Source of the DNA: Candidatus Caenarcanales bacterium
GTDB lineage: Bacteria > Cyanobacteriota > Vampirovibrionia > Caenarcaniphilales > Caenarcanaceae
Reading direction: 5' to 3'
Assembly: GCA_030065015.1 (NCBI GenBank)
Contig: JASJDU010000024.1
Location: 36,814 to 100,813 of the forward strand
DNA: 64,000 nt
Of the stretch, positions 44,687 to 53,689 are shown piece after piece. Below the pieces are notes generated by a model. It saw only the letters and a program-made list of their open reading frames with translations, ran no database searches and was not told the DNA's origin. Position numbers and translations under genes: made by a program. Numbering within the stretch: the stretch's first letter is position 1; the number at the start of each line of letters is the position of its first letter.

Positions 44687-45513
44687 CTTGTAAACTCCAA
44701 AATATTTGTTTTACTAACAACTTCTTGAACCATTGAATCAACTGATTCACCTTGCTGAAGGAAGCAACTGCCACCAATTTCAGCAACTTTGTCAGTCTTG
44801 GCAACAATGGTGGGTGATCCTTTAAGGCCGCACAAAATTGGATCTGCATTGACTTGATCTAAGTTAATGGTCTTTATGAGTTCATCTTTTTTATCTTTAT
44901 TTCTTAAGAGCTCTTGTACTAGCTTTGCTCCACGTATATTTTTATATTCCAAGTGATGATATGAATTAGCAACGGTTATGAGGCAAGGCAAAGATGAACT
45001 GACCCATTGGTAACCACCCTCAATGACTCTTCTGGCAATAACTTTCTTGTTTTCAATTCTAAAATCTTCACAATATGTTACTTGGGGTATATCAAGTCTT
45101 TCTGCCAGTGATGGTCCAACTTGTGCTGTGTCACCGTCGGTAGTTTGTAAACCGCAAAAAATAAGATCAAATGGTTTTAAATATTCAACCGTTTTCCATA
45201 TTGCATAGGAAGTTGCCAGGGTATCCGAAGCGGCTAGTCTTCTATCGCTGAGAAGCTTACATTGATCGACACCATGTTCCAAGGATTCAAGTAGTATTTC
45301 TTCTGCCGCCGGAGGACCCATAGAAATAACAGTTATCCTGCCTCCATATTTCTTCTTTGTTTCCAGTGCTGCTTGAAGAGCAAATCTGTCAAAAGGGTTA
45401 ATCATTCTTTTTGCTTTTGAACGATCGATTGTTCCGTCAGGATTAATTCCTGCTTTTGCTGATTGATCGGGAACTTGCTTTACTAGTACGAATATATTTC
45501 CTATGTCACTCAT
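44683..45513 (-). CDS. fixA: Electron-transfer flavoprotein beta subunit
   Basis: AMP/FAD-binding beta subunit of the ETF. The 276 aa product has VKQVPDQSAK (near residue 12), NPFDRFALQAAL (near 39), VISMGPPAAEEIL, the CGLQTTDGDTAQVGP block (near 116-130) and a VIEGGYQWV stretch. First gene of a fixA-fixB-fixC operon; ATG start at 45513. The electron donor (NADH bifurcation, acyl-CoA dehydrogenase or other) is not indicated here, as no dehydrogenase or nitrogenase gene is adjacent. Confidence 0.93.
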   Translation of the reverse strand: MSDIGNIFVLVKQVPDQSAKAGINPDGTIDRSKAKRMINPFDRFALQAALETKKKYGGRITVISMGPPAAEEILLESLEHGVDQCKLLSDRRLAASDTLATSYAIWKTVEYLKPFDLIFCGLQTTDGDTAQVGPSLAERLDIPQVTYCEDFRIENKKVIARRVIEGGYQWVSSSLPCLITVANSYHHLEYKNIRGAKLVQELLRNKDKKDELIKTINLDQVNADPILCGLKGSPTIVAKTDKVAEIGGSCFLQQGESVDSMVQEVVSKTNILEFTR

Positions 45514-45729
45514 TAATTCTTAGTTCCTATGGATATGATAAATAGGCTAAAGTCAATTCTTAAAACTTTATAAATTATATACACTGCATTGAATCTGCAG
45601 GGAATTTGAGGAAAAAAATAGTTCAAAATTAATAAGTTCTAGTAAATTTGCTTATGTTGGTTTATAGCATCAAATATTGCTTCGAACTTTAGTACTATTG
45701 TTAACCTGTTTATTCGATCGTAAAAGTTA

Positions 45730-46941
45730 ATGGAAAAAGAAGAAATTAAAGTAGCTATTTTAGGTGGAGGTTATGCAGGTCTTCAAGCTGCAATTGAATT
45801 AGATAAAAAAGGTTTTTCACCCATTCTCATAGATAAAAACTCTTATCATGATCTCCTACCAGAGATTCCTCACATAATCTCTGAGAGAAGCTTAAAAACT
45901 AAAGTTCCATTTTCTGAACTTTTCAATAAGAAAAACATTCAATTCGTTCAAGATGAAATAGTTCGAATCAACTATCAGAATAAATCTGTTGAATTGAAGA
46001 ATAAACAGCACATAAACTTTGACTATTTGGTAATTGCCTTAGGTAGCCAAACAAATTTCTTCAATATTCCTGGTCTTCAAGAGAATTCCATGACTTTCCA
46101 TTCAACGGATAAAGTTATTAAGTTCTTGGATCATATAAAAGCTTGTTTTGCCAAAGCTAAAAATATAGAAAAATCTTCAGAAGAGTATGCAAGTTTGTTA
46201 TCGATAGTAGTTGGAGGCGGGGGGCTTACTGGAGTTGAAGTTGCCGGTGAGCTTATCCATGAATTACCAATAATTGCAGAAGAGATTGGAATTAATCCAG
46301 GAGATGTAAAACTCCACTTGATTGAAGCTAATAAAAACTTATTGACAGTTTTGGATAAAGACATAAGTGATAAAGTAACTAATTTTTATAAAAGCCAAGA
46401 ATCTTTAGATTTAATATTAGGTTGTCCGATTAAAGAAGCTTTTCCCGATAAGGTTGAACTAGCTAATGGAAGAGTTATACCGACTAAAACAATTTTATGG
46501 ACTGGTGGGATAAGAGCCAATGCTTTTGTAGATAAGCCATTTCTCGACGAAAATGGTAATGAAGCTAAATTTCCATGTGGTAGGGGCTTTAGACTTGAGG
46601 TTGATGAATACTATAGGATAAAAGATATCCCGAATACATATGCTATTGGAGATAACGCAATGGTAATGGATCCAGAAAGTAATCAGCCAGTTCCACAAAA
46701 TGGTCAAGCGGCCTATAAGCAAGGGAAGAATGTTGCTTATCACATTATTGCTGATATGAATAAAAAGACTATTAAGCCTGGGGAAATTGTCTTGGATGGT
46801 TTGATGGTTTCTCTTGGGCCGAAAAAGGGAACCGGAATGATAATTAATCCATTCACTTTCTATCTTCCAGTTAGCTTAAGTTCTAGGATATTTAAAAAAG
46901 CTATTGAACTTCGTTATAAGCTTTTAGATATACGTAGATAA
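45730..46941 (+). CDS. ndh: Type II NADH dehydrogenase (NDH-2/FAD pyridine nucleotide-disulfide oxidoreductase)
   Basis: Non-pumping NADH:quinone reductase attached to the membrane. The 403 aa product has the FAD motif ILGGGYAGLQAAIEL (residues 10-24), the NADH motif VVGGGGLTGVEVAGEL (near 160-175), TILWTGGIRAN (near 255), the FAD-binding YAIGDNAMV (near 305) and the QNGQAAYKQGKNVAYHI block. The C-terminal ~40 residues carry hydrophobic/basic stretches likely for membrane contact. Divergent from fixA with a 216-bp shared leader; the CrtP-like gene follows 20 bp downstream. Confidence 0.9.
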   Translation: MEKEEIKVAILGGGYAGLQAAIELDKKGFSPILIDKNSYHDLLPEIPHIISERSLKTKVPFSELFNKKNIQFVQDEIVRINYQNKSVELKNKQHINFDYLVIALGSQTNFFNIPGLQENSMTFHSTDKVIKFLDHIKACFAKAKNIEKSSEEYASLLSIVVGGGGLTGVEVAGELIHELPIIAEEIGINPGDVKLHLIEANKNLLTVLDKDISDKVTNFYKSQESLDLILGCPIKEAFPDKVELANGRVIPTKTILWTGGIRANAFVDKPFLDENGNEAKFPCGRGFRLEVDEYYRIKDIPNTYAIGDNAMVMDPESNQPVPQNGQAAYKQGKNVAYHIIADMNKKTIKPGEIVLDGLMVSLGPKKGTGMIINPFTFYLPVSLSSRIFKKAIELRYKLLDIRR

Positions 46942-46961
46942 TCTCCAAAAAATAAAAAAAA

Positions 46962-48329
46962 GTGACAAAAGAGAAAGTTATAGTAGTTGGCGGTGGGTTT
47001 GCGGGACTAACTGCTGCTCGCAAATTACAAAAAAATGGTTTTAATACTGAGCTAATTGAAAAAAGAGATGTGCTTGGTGGTAAATGGTCCGCCTGGAAGG
47101 ATGAAGATGGAGATTGGATTGAGACTGGATTGCACGTTTTCTTTGGTGCCTATGAAGAAATTTTTGAGTTGATGAAAGAACTCAATATTTACGATAGGGT
47201 TCATTGGAAGGATCATGTTCTAACCTATACATTAAACGATGGTGAACGTTTTGACTTTAGAACAATCAATTTGCCGAGTCCACTTCATCTATTGCCAGCG
47301 GTTTTTAAGAATCATTATTTTTCTTTATTAGATAAATTATCTTTGGGGAAAGCCTTATTCCCAATGCTTTTTGGAAGTGAAGAATATTACCAGTCTCAAG
47401 ATGATTTTTCCTATCAGCAATGGCATCGAAGATTTGGTATTGCAGACAAGATGCTAAAGAAAATGTTTTTACCTATGACTCTTGCACTAAAGTTTCTTCC
47501 TCCGGAGAAAATATCCGCAAAAATAGTCTTAGATGTAACCGGTACTTTTCTTCGTCAAAATTATGCTAGTAAAATAGGCTTCTTGAAAGGCTCTCCAGAT
47601 CAACATTTGACTATGCCAATTGCCACTGATATTTTGAAAAAGGGTGGAACAATTACTAAAGGTCTAAAACTCTCCAGGGTTGAGATTAATAGTGACGATT
47701 CGATTAAAAATTTAGTTTTTCTTGATGAGAATGACCGAGAGATTGTTAAGCAAGCTGATAAGTATATCTTTGCTTTACCAATTCATAATTTGCAAAAAGT
47801 TATGCCTAAAGCCTGGATTGAAAAATACAACTATTTTCAAGGTCTGAATAAAATTGAGAGCGTTCCAGTTGTGACACTTCAGTTGTGGCTGGACAAACAA
47901 GTATCTGGGGTTGATAATATACTCTTTTGTCCGGATGGTCATATCCCCGTATATGCGGATTTAGCTAATACTACCGAGGAGTATAGTTCTGACGGTAAAT
48001 CTAGATTTCAATTCTGTGTTGCTCCAGCATTTGACTTGATAAATAAGACAGACGAAGAAATAACACAACAGATTTGGAGTGAGCTACAAAAAGTTTTCCC
48101 AAAAACAGCACCGAAAGCCAATATAAAAAAATCGAGAGTTGTTAAAGTGCCCAAATCTGTTTATTGGCCAGCTCCTGGTAGCGATAAATACCGTGTTCCA
48201 CAGAAGTCACCAATTGGAAATCTATCTTTAGCAGGTGGTTATACAATCCAAAAATTCTACGATAGTATGGAAGGAGCAGTACAAAGTGGCAATAGAGCTG
48301 CTGCCGTTTTTATTGAGTGGAATCTTTAA
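46962..48329 (+). CDS. crtP: CrtP-like (plant/cyanobacterial-type) phytoene desaturase homologue
   Basis: FAD-dependent amine-oxidase-fold protein close to cyanobacterial CrtP/plant PDS. Of the 455 aa, residues 10-15 are the GGGFAG dinucleotide motif and 36-64 the family block (DVLGGKWSAWKDEDGDWIETG, then LHVFFGAY). Further CrtP-like blocks are LALKFLPPEKISAKIVLDV, DNILFCPDGHIPVYADLANTT, and the C-terminal LAGGYTIQKFYDSMEGAVQSG. The only possible start is GTG 46962, as an in-frame TAA precedes it at 46953. No phytoene synthase is in the window. Function could be carotene desaturation or another quinone-linked oxidation. Co-transcribed with ndh. Confidence 0.82.
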   Translation: MTKEKVIVVGGGFAGLTAARKLQKNGFNTELIEKRDVLGGKWSAWKDEDGDWIETGLHVFFGAYEEIFELMKELNIYDRVHWKDHVLTYTLNDGERFDFRTINLPSPLHLLPAVFKNHYFSLLDKLSLGKALFPMLFGSEEYYQSQDDFSYQQWHRRFGIADKMLKKMFLPMTLALKFLPPEKISAKIVLDVTGTFLRQNYASKIGFLKGSPDQHLTMPIATDILKKGGTITKGLKLSRVEINSDDSIKNLVFLDENDREIVKQADKYIFALPIHNLQKVMPKAWIEKYNYFQGLNKIESVPVVTLQLWLDKQVSGVDNILFCPDGHIPVYADLANTTEEYSSDGKSRFQFCVAPAFDLINKTDEEITQQIWSELQKVFPKTAPKANIKKSRVVKVPKSVYWPAPGSDKYRVPQKSPIGNLSLAGGYTIQKFYDSMEGAVQSGNRAAAVFIEWNL

Positions 48330-48354
48330 TTCCCTTGCTCTAAATTCATTCTCA

Positions 48355-48391
48355 GGCTGTTACGGATTTTTAAAATAAATCCGTAACGGCT
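48355..48391. terminator. Inverted repeat between crtP-like and ilvD genes
   Basis: Perfect 11-bp stem GTTACGGATTT (48359-48369) with AAATCCGTAAC (48377-48387), extendable to 15 bp with two G-T pairs. The ilvD stop lies in the loop. Convergent genes on both sides suggest termination in both directions, but neither side has a clear T-run, so a non-classical role is possible. Confidence 0.5.
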
Positions 48392-50049
48392 CCTAAACTA
48401 CTGCAAGACACAGTATTAGAGTACTTTGCCATAACACCTCGGTTATGTTTGAGTTTAGGCTTTTTCCATTGCGATAAACGATTTTGAATCTCTTCTTTTG
48501 GAATTTCTAGATTAATTGCTTTTTTTTCTGCCGAGATGGTGATCTCATCACCATCTCTTACTATTGCAATTGGACCACCATCCTGTGCCTCTGGTGCTAC
48601 ATGCCCGACTACCATCCCGTGTGTTCCCCCACTGAATCTTCCATCGGTTATTAATCCGACATCTTCACCGAGTCCTTGTCCCATTAAAGCCGCTGTTACA
48701 GAGAGCATTTCTTGCATTCCTGGTCCACCTTTTGGTCCTTCATAGCGAATAACTATTACATCTCCTTTTTTTATTTTATTCTCACGAATGGCGTTGAAAC
48801 ATTCAACTTCACTATCAAAAACTTTTGCGGGTCCTGTTATTTCTGTTTTCTTTAAACCGGAAACTTTTGCTACTCCTCCCTTTGGAGCTAAATTACCCTT
48901 GAGAATTATTAAATGTCCTGTTTTTCGAAGAGGATTTTCTAAAGGCATTAGGATTTTTTGCTTTTCAAAATCTACCTCTGGAACATCTTCTAGATTTTCA
49001 GCTAATGTTTGCCCTGTGCAGGTTATACATTCCCCGTTTAAGAAATCTCTTTCCAGCAGATATTTCATCAACCTTGGCAAACCTCCAATTCTTTCAAAAT
49101 CAGCGGCTACATATTTACCACTTGGTTTTAAATCTGCAAGATGCGGTGTAATTTCAGAAATCTTGTTGAAATCGTCAATTGTTAAATCCACGTTGATTGA
49201 GTGAGCTATTGCTAATAAATGTAGAATCATATTAGTTGAGCCACCCAGAGCCATCCCAACAATCATCGCGTTTTTAATAGATTTCTTTGTAATTATTTGG
49301 TTTGGGGTTATACCTTTTTCAATGAGTTTATATATATATTTGCCAGCCTCTTTCGATTCGACCGTTTTTTTTACATCTATTGCCGGTACGCAGGCTCCTC
49401 CAGGCAAGCTCATTCCCATTGCTTCTATTGCAGATGCCATTGTATTGGCGGTGTACATTCCACCACAAGAACCTGGACCAGGACATGCAGTGTTCTCAAT
49501 TGCTTTCATCTCTTCATAAGTTATTTTTCCTGCTTGATATTTGCCAACTGCTTCAAAAATGGAAACTATGTCTACATCATTTCCTTCATTGTTACCTGGT
49601 AAAATGGTCCCTCCATAAACAAAGATTGCTGGAATATTCATTCTCGCAATTCCAATTATTGCTCCGGGCATATTCTTGTCGCACCCACCAAGAGCTACTA
49701 ATCCATCAAATCTCTGCGCAGAACTTACTACTTCTATGCTATCTGCAATTACTTCTCTCGATACAAGGCTGAATTTCATTCCTTCGTGCCCCATAGATAT
49801 TCCATCTGAAACTGTTATCGTACCGAAAATTTGTGGGAAGCCTCCTGCCTCATGTACACCTTTTATAGACTCTCCTGCCAAGTGGTTTAAATGATAATTA
49901 CAAGGAGTAATGGTACTCCAGCCTGAAGCTATCCCAATTAAAGGTTTTTTGAAATCTTCATCTCTCATTCCTACTGCTCTTAGCATTGCTCTAGCTGGAG
50001 CAGCTTTATCTCCATCGGTCATTACTTTCGAGCGGTGTTTTAAATCCAT
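48370..50049 (-). CDS. ilvD: Dihydroxy-acid dehydratase
   Basis: Fe-S enzyme converting 2,3-dihydroxy-isovalerate to 2-ketoisovalerate in branched-chain amino-acid (and pantothenate) synthesis. The 559 aa product has the iron-sulfur and Mg motifs [13 protein letters not shown] (near residues 118-130), [16 protein letters not shown] (near 190-205) and the C-terminal [24 protein letters not shown] block. Standard length. Ketoisovalerate is also the precursor of ketopantoate, the substrate of PanE at 38.5 kb. Converges on the CrtP-like gene. Confidence 0.97.
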   Translation of the reverse strand: MDLKHRSKVMTDGDKAAPARAMLRAVGMRDEDFKKPLIGIASGWSTITPCNYHLNHLAGESIKGVHEAGGFPQIFGTITVSDGISMGHEGMKFSLVSREVIADSIEVVSSAQRFDGLVALGGCDKNMPGAIIGIARMNIPAIFVYGGTILPGNNEGNDVDIVSIFEAVGKYQAGKITYEEMKAIENTACPGPGSCGGMYTANTMASAIEAMGMSLPGGACVPAIDVKKTVESKEAGKYIYKLIEKGITPNQIITKKSIKNAMIVGMALGGSTNMILHLLAIAHSINVDLTIDDFNKISEITPHLADLKPSGKYVAADFERIGGLPRLMKYLLERDFLNGECITCTGQTLAENLEDVPEVDFEKQKILMPLENPLRKTGHLIILKGNLAPKGGVAKVSGLKKTEITGPAKVFDSEVECFNAIRENKIKKGDVIVIRYEGPKGGPGMQEMLSVTAALMGQGLGEDVGLITDGRFSGGTHGMVVGHVAPEAQDGGPIAIVRDGDEITISAEKKAINLEIPKEEIQNRLSQWKKPKLKHNRGVMAKYSNTVSCSSLGAVTDLF

Positions 50050-50160
50050 ATTAATGAAATCGTTTTGGTAAGTAAAATTTTATAGCTAAATTCAACTTAA
50101 TAGCTATTAAGTTGAACTAGTCCATTTAAACAGCAGATTATATATTTGCTCTTATTGTAG

Positions 50161-50790
50161 TTAGTTAAATTTATCCCAAATTACAACTTCGTTTAAGTCT
50201 AATTGTCCACCTCTTGGTCTGGCTGGCTGAACGGCTTTCCCAACTACTATTAGCAAGCCTATTAAGTGATCTTGAGGTAAGTTAATTATTTCAGCGACAG
50301 CGTTAGGATCAAATCCAATCATTGGGCAAGAATCATAGCCCAGTTCTTTTGCAGTTAACATAATTGTTTGAGCTGCTATTCCACAAGAACGAATGGCTTC
50401 ATCTCTTTGGATTTGATCGCGGTCTTGATAAAACTGTCTAATTAGGGGAACCATCTTGTCCTGAACTTCTTTAGGTGCATTTCTCCAATACCTTTCAGGT
50501 TTTTTCTCCCATGCTTTTGTGTCTGCGCATACAACTATAAGTGTCGATGCTTCTGTGATTTGAGCCTGATCCCATGCTGCTTCTCGTATTTGTTGACGTA
50601 TCTCTTTATCTTTAACAATTAAGAATCTCCAATTCTGTATATTGAATGAAGTTGGGGATAAAACCGCATTATTGAGTATTTTATTAATTTCTTCATCACT
50701 TAAATCGTATTGTGTATCGTAATGTTTTACAGATCTTCTTTGCTTGATAGCTTCTAAAGTTTCCATAATTTCCTCGTTTGAAGTATCCAT
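50161..50790 (-). CDS. Nitroreductase-family FMN oxidoreductase
   Basis: FMN-dependent NAD(P)H oxidoreductase of the nitroreductase superfamily. The 209 aa product has IKQRRSVKHYD near residues 15-25 (FMN phosphate-binding Arg residues), LSPTSFNIQNWRFLIV near 44-59, and SCGIAAQTIMLTAKELGYDSCPMIGFD near 135-161 containing a second conserved block; the C-terminal LIVVGKAVQPARPR is also typical. Met1 or Met9 (EEIMETLEAIKQ) could be the true start. The substrate is unknown. The gene stands alone. Confidence 0.88.
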   Translation of the reverse strand: MDTSNEEIMETLEAIKQRRSVKHYDTQYDLSDEEINKILNNAVLSPTSFNIQNWRFLIVKDKEIRQQIREAAWDQAQITEASTLIVVCADTKAWEKKPERYWRNAPKEVQDKMVPLIRQFYQDRDQIQRDEAIRSCGIAAQTIMLTAKELGYDSCPMIGFDPNAVAEIINLPQDHLIGLLIVVGKAVQPARPRGGQLDLNEVVIWDKFN

Positions 50791-50953
50791 AATTATTCTA
50801 GGATTAAAGACGTTTTTTTGAATAGAAATTTGGTTACCTAAAGTTTAAAGATAATCTTATTGACATTTGTATAAATTCTTTATTCAGGAAAGAGATCAAT
50901 TTTCAGAGTTTGAAAAGTTTTAATTTACTAAGAAACGTTCTTTGTTATATTTT

Positions 50954-50959
50954 TATAAT
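50954..50959 (+). promoter_or_regulatory. -10 element of tRNA-Thr
   Basis: Consensus TATAAT ending 6 bp before the tRNA 5' end. No good -35 is seen at the expected distance, so only the -10 is called. Confidence 0.4.
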
Positions 50960-50965
50960 ACATAT

Positions 50966-51038
50966 GCCGACATAGCTCAGTTGGTAGAGCGACGCTCTCG
51001 TAAAGCGTAGGTCGTGGGTTCAAATCCCATTGTCGGCT
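50966..51038 (+). tRNA. tRNA-Thr (anticodon CGT)
   Basis: Acceptor stem GCCGACA/TGTCGGC, D-arm GCTCAGTTGGTAGAGC, anticodon stem ACGCT/AGCGT with loop CTCGTAA (anticodon CGT), T-arm GTGGGTTCAAATCCCAT, discriminator T. The 73-nt cloverleaf is complete. No CCA is encoded. Confidence 0.95.
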
Positions 51039-51101
51039 ATTTTACTTAAACGTTCCAGTGAATAGGCTTTGATATAGCCTAACAATAGAAGTCTAAACAA
51101 A

Positions 51102-51977
51102 TTATTTGCTAAAGATTGGTCTTGCAATCATTATTCCAGTATTAGTTTTTACTTTATTACAGTATTCAATAATGCTGCCGGGGTAGATTTCTACTTCTTT
51201 TTTGTTGACGCTTGTTGCATCTATGTAAGTCCACTTAGCTTTATCTTTATATGCAAAAGCAACATGGTTTACATCAAGCCCAGAGAGATTAGAAGTAAAA
51301 GCTATGATGTCTCCATTTTGTAAAATGTTGTCTAAATTGATTGTTTCTAAAGTTTTACAAGAAAAGTAATTGAAAGTTCTTTCCTGCAAAATATTTTCTG
51401 TTTTTTTTATCTTGTTAATTTCATTTTTTCTTTTTGTGTTTTTACTTAATATATTGAGCTCTTTTTTGAATCTATCTGGTCCTTGAATATTAAAAAGAAA
51501 GTTCTTTTTTTCGGCATCTAAAAGCCAATCAGTATAGTAATGAAGTCTCGAACTGTAGCTTAAATGAGAACCGCCTCGATATCTTAATGAGTATAGAGTT
51601 GATTGATAATGTGAAAAGGATGAAGAGTTGGATTTTATTATTAATGAAAGGGCAAGTACATTTTCTAAAAAAGTTAAGCAATCAAAAGATCTAATGTTAA
51701 CAACAAGCTTCTCTGGATAGTTTTGATCTAAAGTATATGCTTCATAAGGACTTCCTAAGAAGGATTTGGAAATTTCAATAATTACTTCATTAAATGGTAG
51801 TTTGCTCAGGTTTTTCTTTCTTGACCACTTGACTTTTTCTTTAAAGATCTCATTATCTTCTATTTGAAATTTAACTTTGTTTTGAGCAATTCTTTTTTCT
51901 TTTTGAAAACCAGAGGATTGAGATATTGAACAACTATAAAGTAATAAAAAAGCAAAAAATATTAAAACATTCTTCAT
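51102..51977 (-). CDS. DUF1460 lipoprotein (putative cell-wall amidase-like)
   Basis: Signal peptide ends in a lipobox-like LLYSC (Cys 16), so it is probably a lipoprotein. The 291 aa product matches DUF1460 (NlpC/P60-like, some members cleaving peptidoglycan peptides): FLGSPYEAYTLD near residue 73, the nucleophile region LVVNIRSFDCLTFLENVLALSL (Cys near 100), LRYRGGSHLSYSSRLHYYTDWL (His near 140), and NGDIIAFTSNLSGLDVNHVAFAY near 222-245 with the second His. The Lys-rich stretch near 180-200 is an insertion. Solitary gene. Confidence 0.85.
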   Translation of the reverse strand: MKNVLIFFAFLLLYSCSISQSSGFQKEKRIAQNKVKFQIEDNEIFKEKVKWSRKKNLSKLPFNEVIIEISKSFLGSPYEAYTLDQNYPEKLVVNIRSFDCLTFLENVLALSLIIKSNSSSFSHYQSTLYSLRYRGGSHLSYSSRLHYYTDWLLDAEKKNFLFNIQGPDRFKKELNILSKNTKRKNEINKIKKTENILQERTFNYFSCKTLETINLDNILQNGDIIAFTSNLSGLDVNHVAFAYKDKAKWTYIDATSVNKKEVEIYPGSIIEYCNKVKTNTGIMIARPIFSK

Positions 51978-52018
51978 CTTAAAAAACTATTGTAAATTAG
52001 AACATTTCAACCTAGTGT

Positions 52019-53197
52019 CTAAGACTCATCTTTATTAGAGCTTTTTTTGCTTGTAGAAGATGATTTTTTCTTACTAGAATTAAAAGAGTTTCTAATTTTT
52101 TCTATTATTTCTTGGACTGCTTCTGGAGAAACAACACCATAATTGGCCACTACTAAGTCCCCATCTCCTTTATCTTTAATATTTTTTAGTTGATGAGTTT
52201 TTATATTGCCTTCTCTAACATACAACCTTTCTCTTGTAACCCATTCTCTATTTTCCCATGAAGGTCTTGATGGGTTATTGGTGTTAGATTTATCATTTGT
52301 TGAAGATGTTACATATGATTTTTCTTGCTTTTTGTTTGAGGAAGATGTTTCTTGCTTTAGCGAATCTTTCGATATTTTATCGCCTTCAGAAGAGAGCAAA
52401 GCAACTAAGTGTGTTCCGGGTAAAGTTGAGCTTAGTTTCTTTGATTGTTTACGTTGTTCTTTCCTAACTAGCTTTATTGGAGCAGGTAATACAACTCCTT
52501 TGCTTCCTGCTAAAGCTTTATTTTTGGGAGGTCTACCAGGGCGCCTTTTTACAGGAACAACTATTTCTTCTATTCCTGGTTCTATAGAAGTAGAAGTTGG
52601 TGTGTCTATAATTTTTTTCTTTCTACCTCTTTTCTTAGGTTCTGGTTTTTCTATTTCATTTGAAGGTTTTTCTTCAATTTTTTTCTTTCTTCCCCTTTTT
52701 GCAGGTTCTTTTATGTGTTCTACAGTTGAGTTTATTGTATTTTTCTTTTCTATATTTTTATCTAAGCTTTTTTCTTTCTTCTTTTCTGTTTCTTCTAGCT
52801 TCTTCACTGGTATTGATTTGTTTTTTTCTGCAGTTTTAACTTTTAGAGATGATGATTTTAATTTAGGTTTAATTGTTTTTGTTTCTGATTTAACTTTTTT
52901 AACTTTTTCTTTTGATTTATTAGAATTTTGTTTAGTTAATACTCTGCTTGTTTGACTCTTTCCCTTTTCTTGTGATTTTCCTTGTTTTTCAGAACTTCCA
53001 CTTAAATTTTTTGATAGCTTGTCTTTTTTTGTATTCTTGATAGCTTTTTCTTGTTTGTTATTTGAATTTGAGTTTTTTCGAGTACTTTTTGACGAAAGCT
53101 TTTTTGAAGAAGGTGATTTTTGTTTAGAATCTTCTTTGCGAGAAACCTCTTTCTTAGTACTTTTCGTCTTTGAAATCTTTTGAGTTTTCTTTACCAA
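52019..53197 (-). CDS. Lys-rich AT-hook / histone H1-like DNA-binding protein
   Basis: 392 aa, extremely Lys/Ser-rich and low complexity, resembling histone H1-like bacterial proteins. Three AT-hook-type cores are visible: KRGRKKK at residues ~167-173, KKRGRKKK at ~188-195, and KRRPGRPPKNK at ~217-227 (the PGRPP class). Between ~310 and 372 is a more ordinary segment (WENREWVTRERLY, LVVANYGVVSPEAVQEIIEKIRNSF) that may be a small folded domain. The tail is again Ser/Lys-rich. A role in compacting AT-rich DNA is inferred from composition and AT-hooks only. A 9-bp dyad lies upstream at 53243-53281. Confidence 0.7.
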   Translation of the reverse strand: MVKKTQKISKTKSTKKEVSRKEDSKQKSPSSKKLSSKSTRKNSNSNNKQEKAIKNTKKDKLSKNLSGSSEKQGKSQEKGKSQTSRVLTKQNSNKSKEKVKKVKSETKTIKPKLKSSSLKVKTAEKNKSIPVKKLEETEKKKEKSLDKNIEKKNTINSTVEHIKEPAKRGRKKKIEEKPSNEIEKPEPKKRGRKKKIIDTPTSTSIEPGIEEIVVPVKRRPGRPPKNKALAGSKGVVLPAPIKLVRKEQRKQSKKLSSTLPGTHLVALLSSEGDKISKDSLKQETSSSNKKQEKSYVTSSTNDKSNTNNPSRPSWENREWVTRERLYVREGNIKTHQLKNIKDKGDGDLVVANYGVVSPEAVQEIIEKIRNSFNSSKKKSSSTSKKSSNKDES

Positions 53198-53426
53198 ATT
53201 AAACCTTTTTTATCAGACTGAACTACACTATATGATTATTTAAGTTATCTGAATTAAACTTAATTTATTTTGCAGATAACTGTTATGACTTAATAATTGC
53301 CATAAAAAGTCTAACTGACAATAAGTTTAACCTACAGGTTGGAAAAATTTAAAGGTTTTAATTTACAAAGATTGCACTTACTTGTATTATATGCTTCGTT
53401 ATTAAGAAATAGAATAATTCCTTAAT

Positions 53427-53499
53427 GGGGGCATAGCTTAGCTGGTAGAGCGTCTGCTTTGCACGCAGAAGGTCAGGGGTTCGACTCCCCTTGTCTCCA
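53427..53499 (+). tRNA. tRNA-Ala (anticodon TGC)
   Basis: Acceptor stem GGGGGCA/TGTCTCC with two G-T pairs, D-arm GCTTAGCTGGTAGAGC, anticodon stem TCTGC/GCAGA with loop TTTGCAC (anticodon TGC), T-arm AGGGGTTCGACTCCCCT, discriminator A. Complete cloverleaf, 73 nt. No encoded CCA. Confidence 0.95.
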
Positions 53500-53689
53500 A
53501 ATCTTTTAATGATATTTTTTACTCAAATCGAATCTGAAGTTTTTTTAAGGATTGCAATTGTTATAGTTGGTTTAAACTTAAACAATTGACTTGAAATATT
53601 TTTTTCTTGTTAAACGTTTCTTAGAGAATTGTATGTTTAATGAGAATTAGTAAGAGGGTAAAAGCTAAGTATTAAAACTCTAAATTTCG

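Noticed and set aside
48788-49204. Plus-strand open frames within ilvD
   Set aside because: Several long frames occur opposite ilvD because of its codon pattern; none has a start context or known domain.
52206-52955. 249-codon open frame opposite the AT-hook gene
   Set aside because: It mirrors the Lys/Ser-rich codons of the minus-strand gene and encodes an improbable Phe/Ser-rich protein; a shadow frame.
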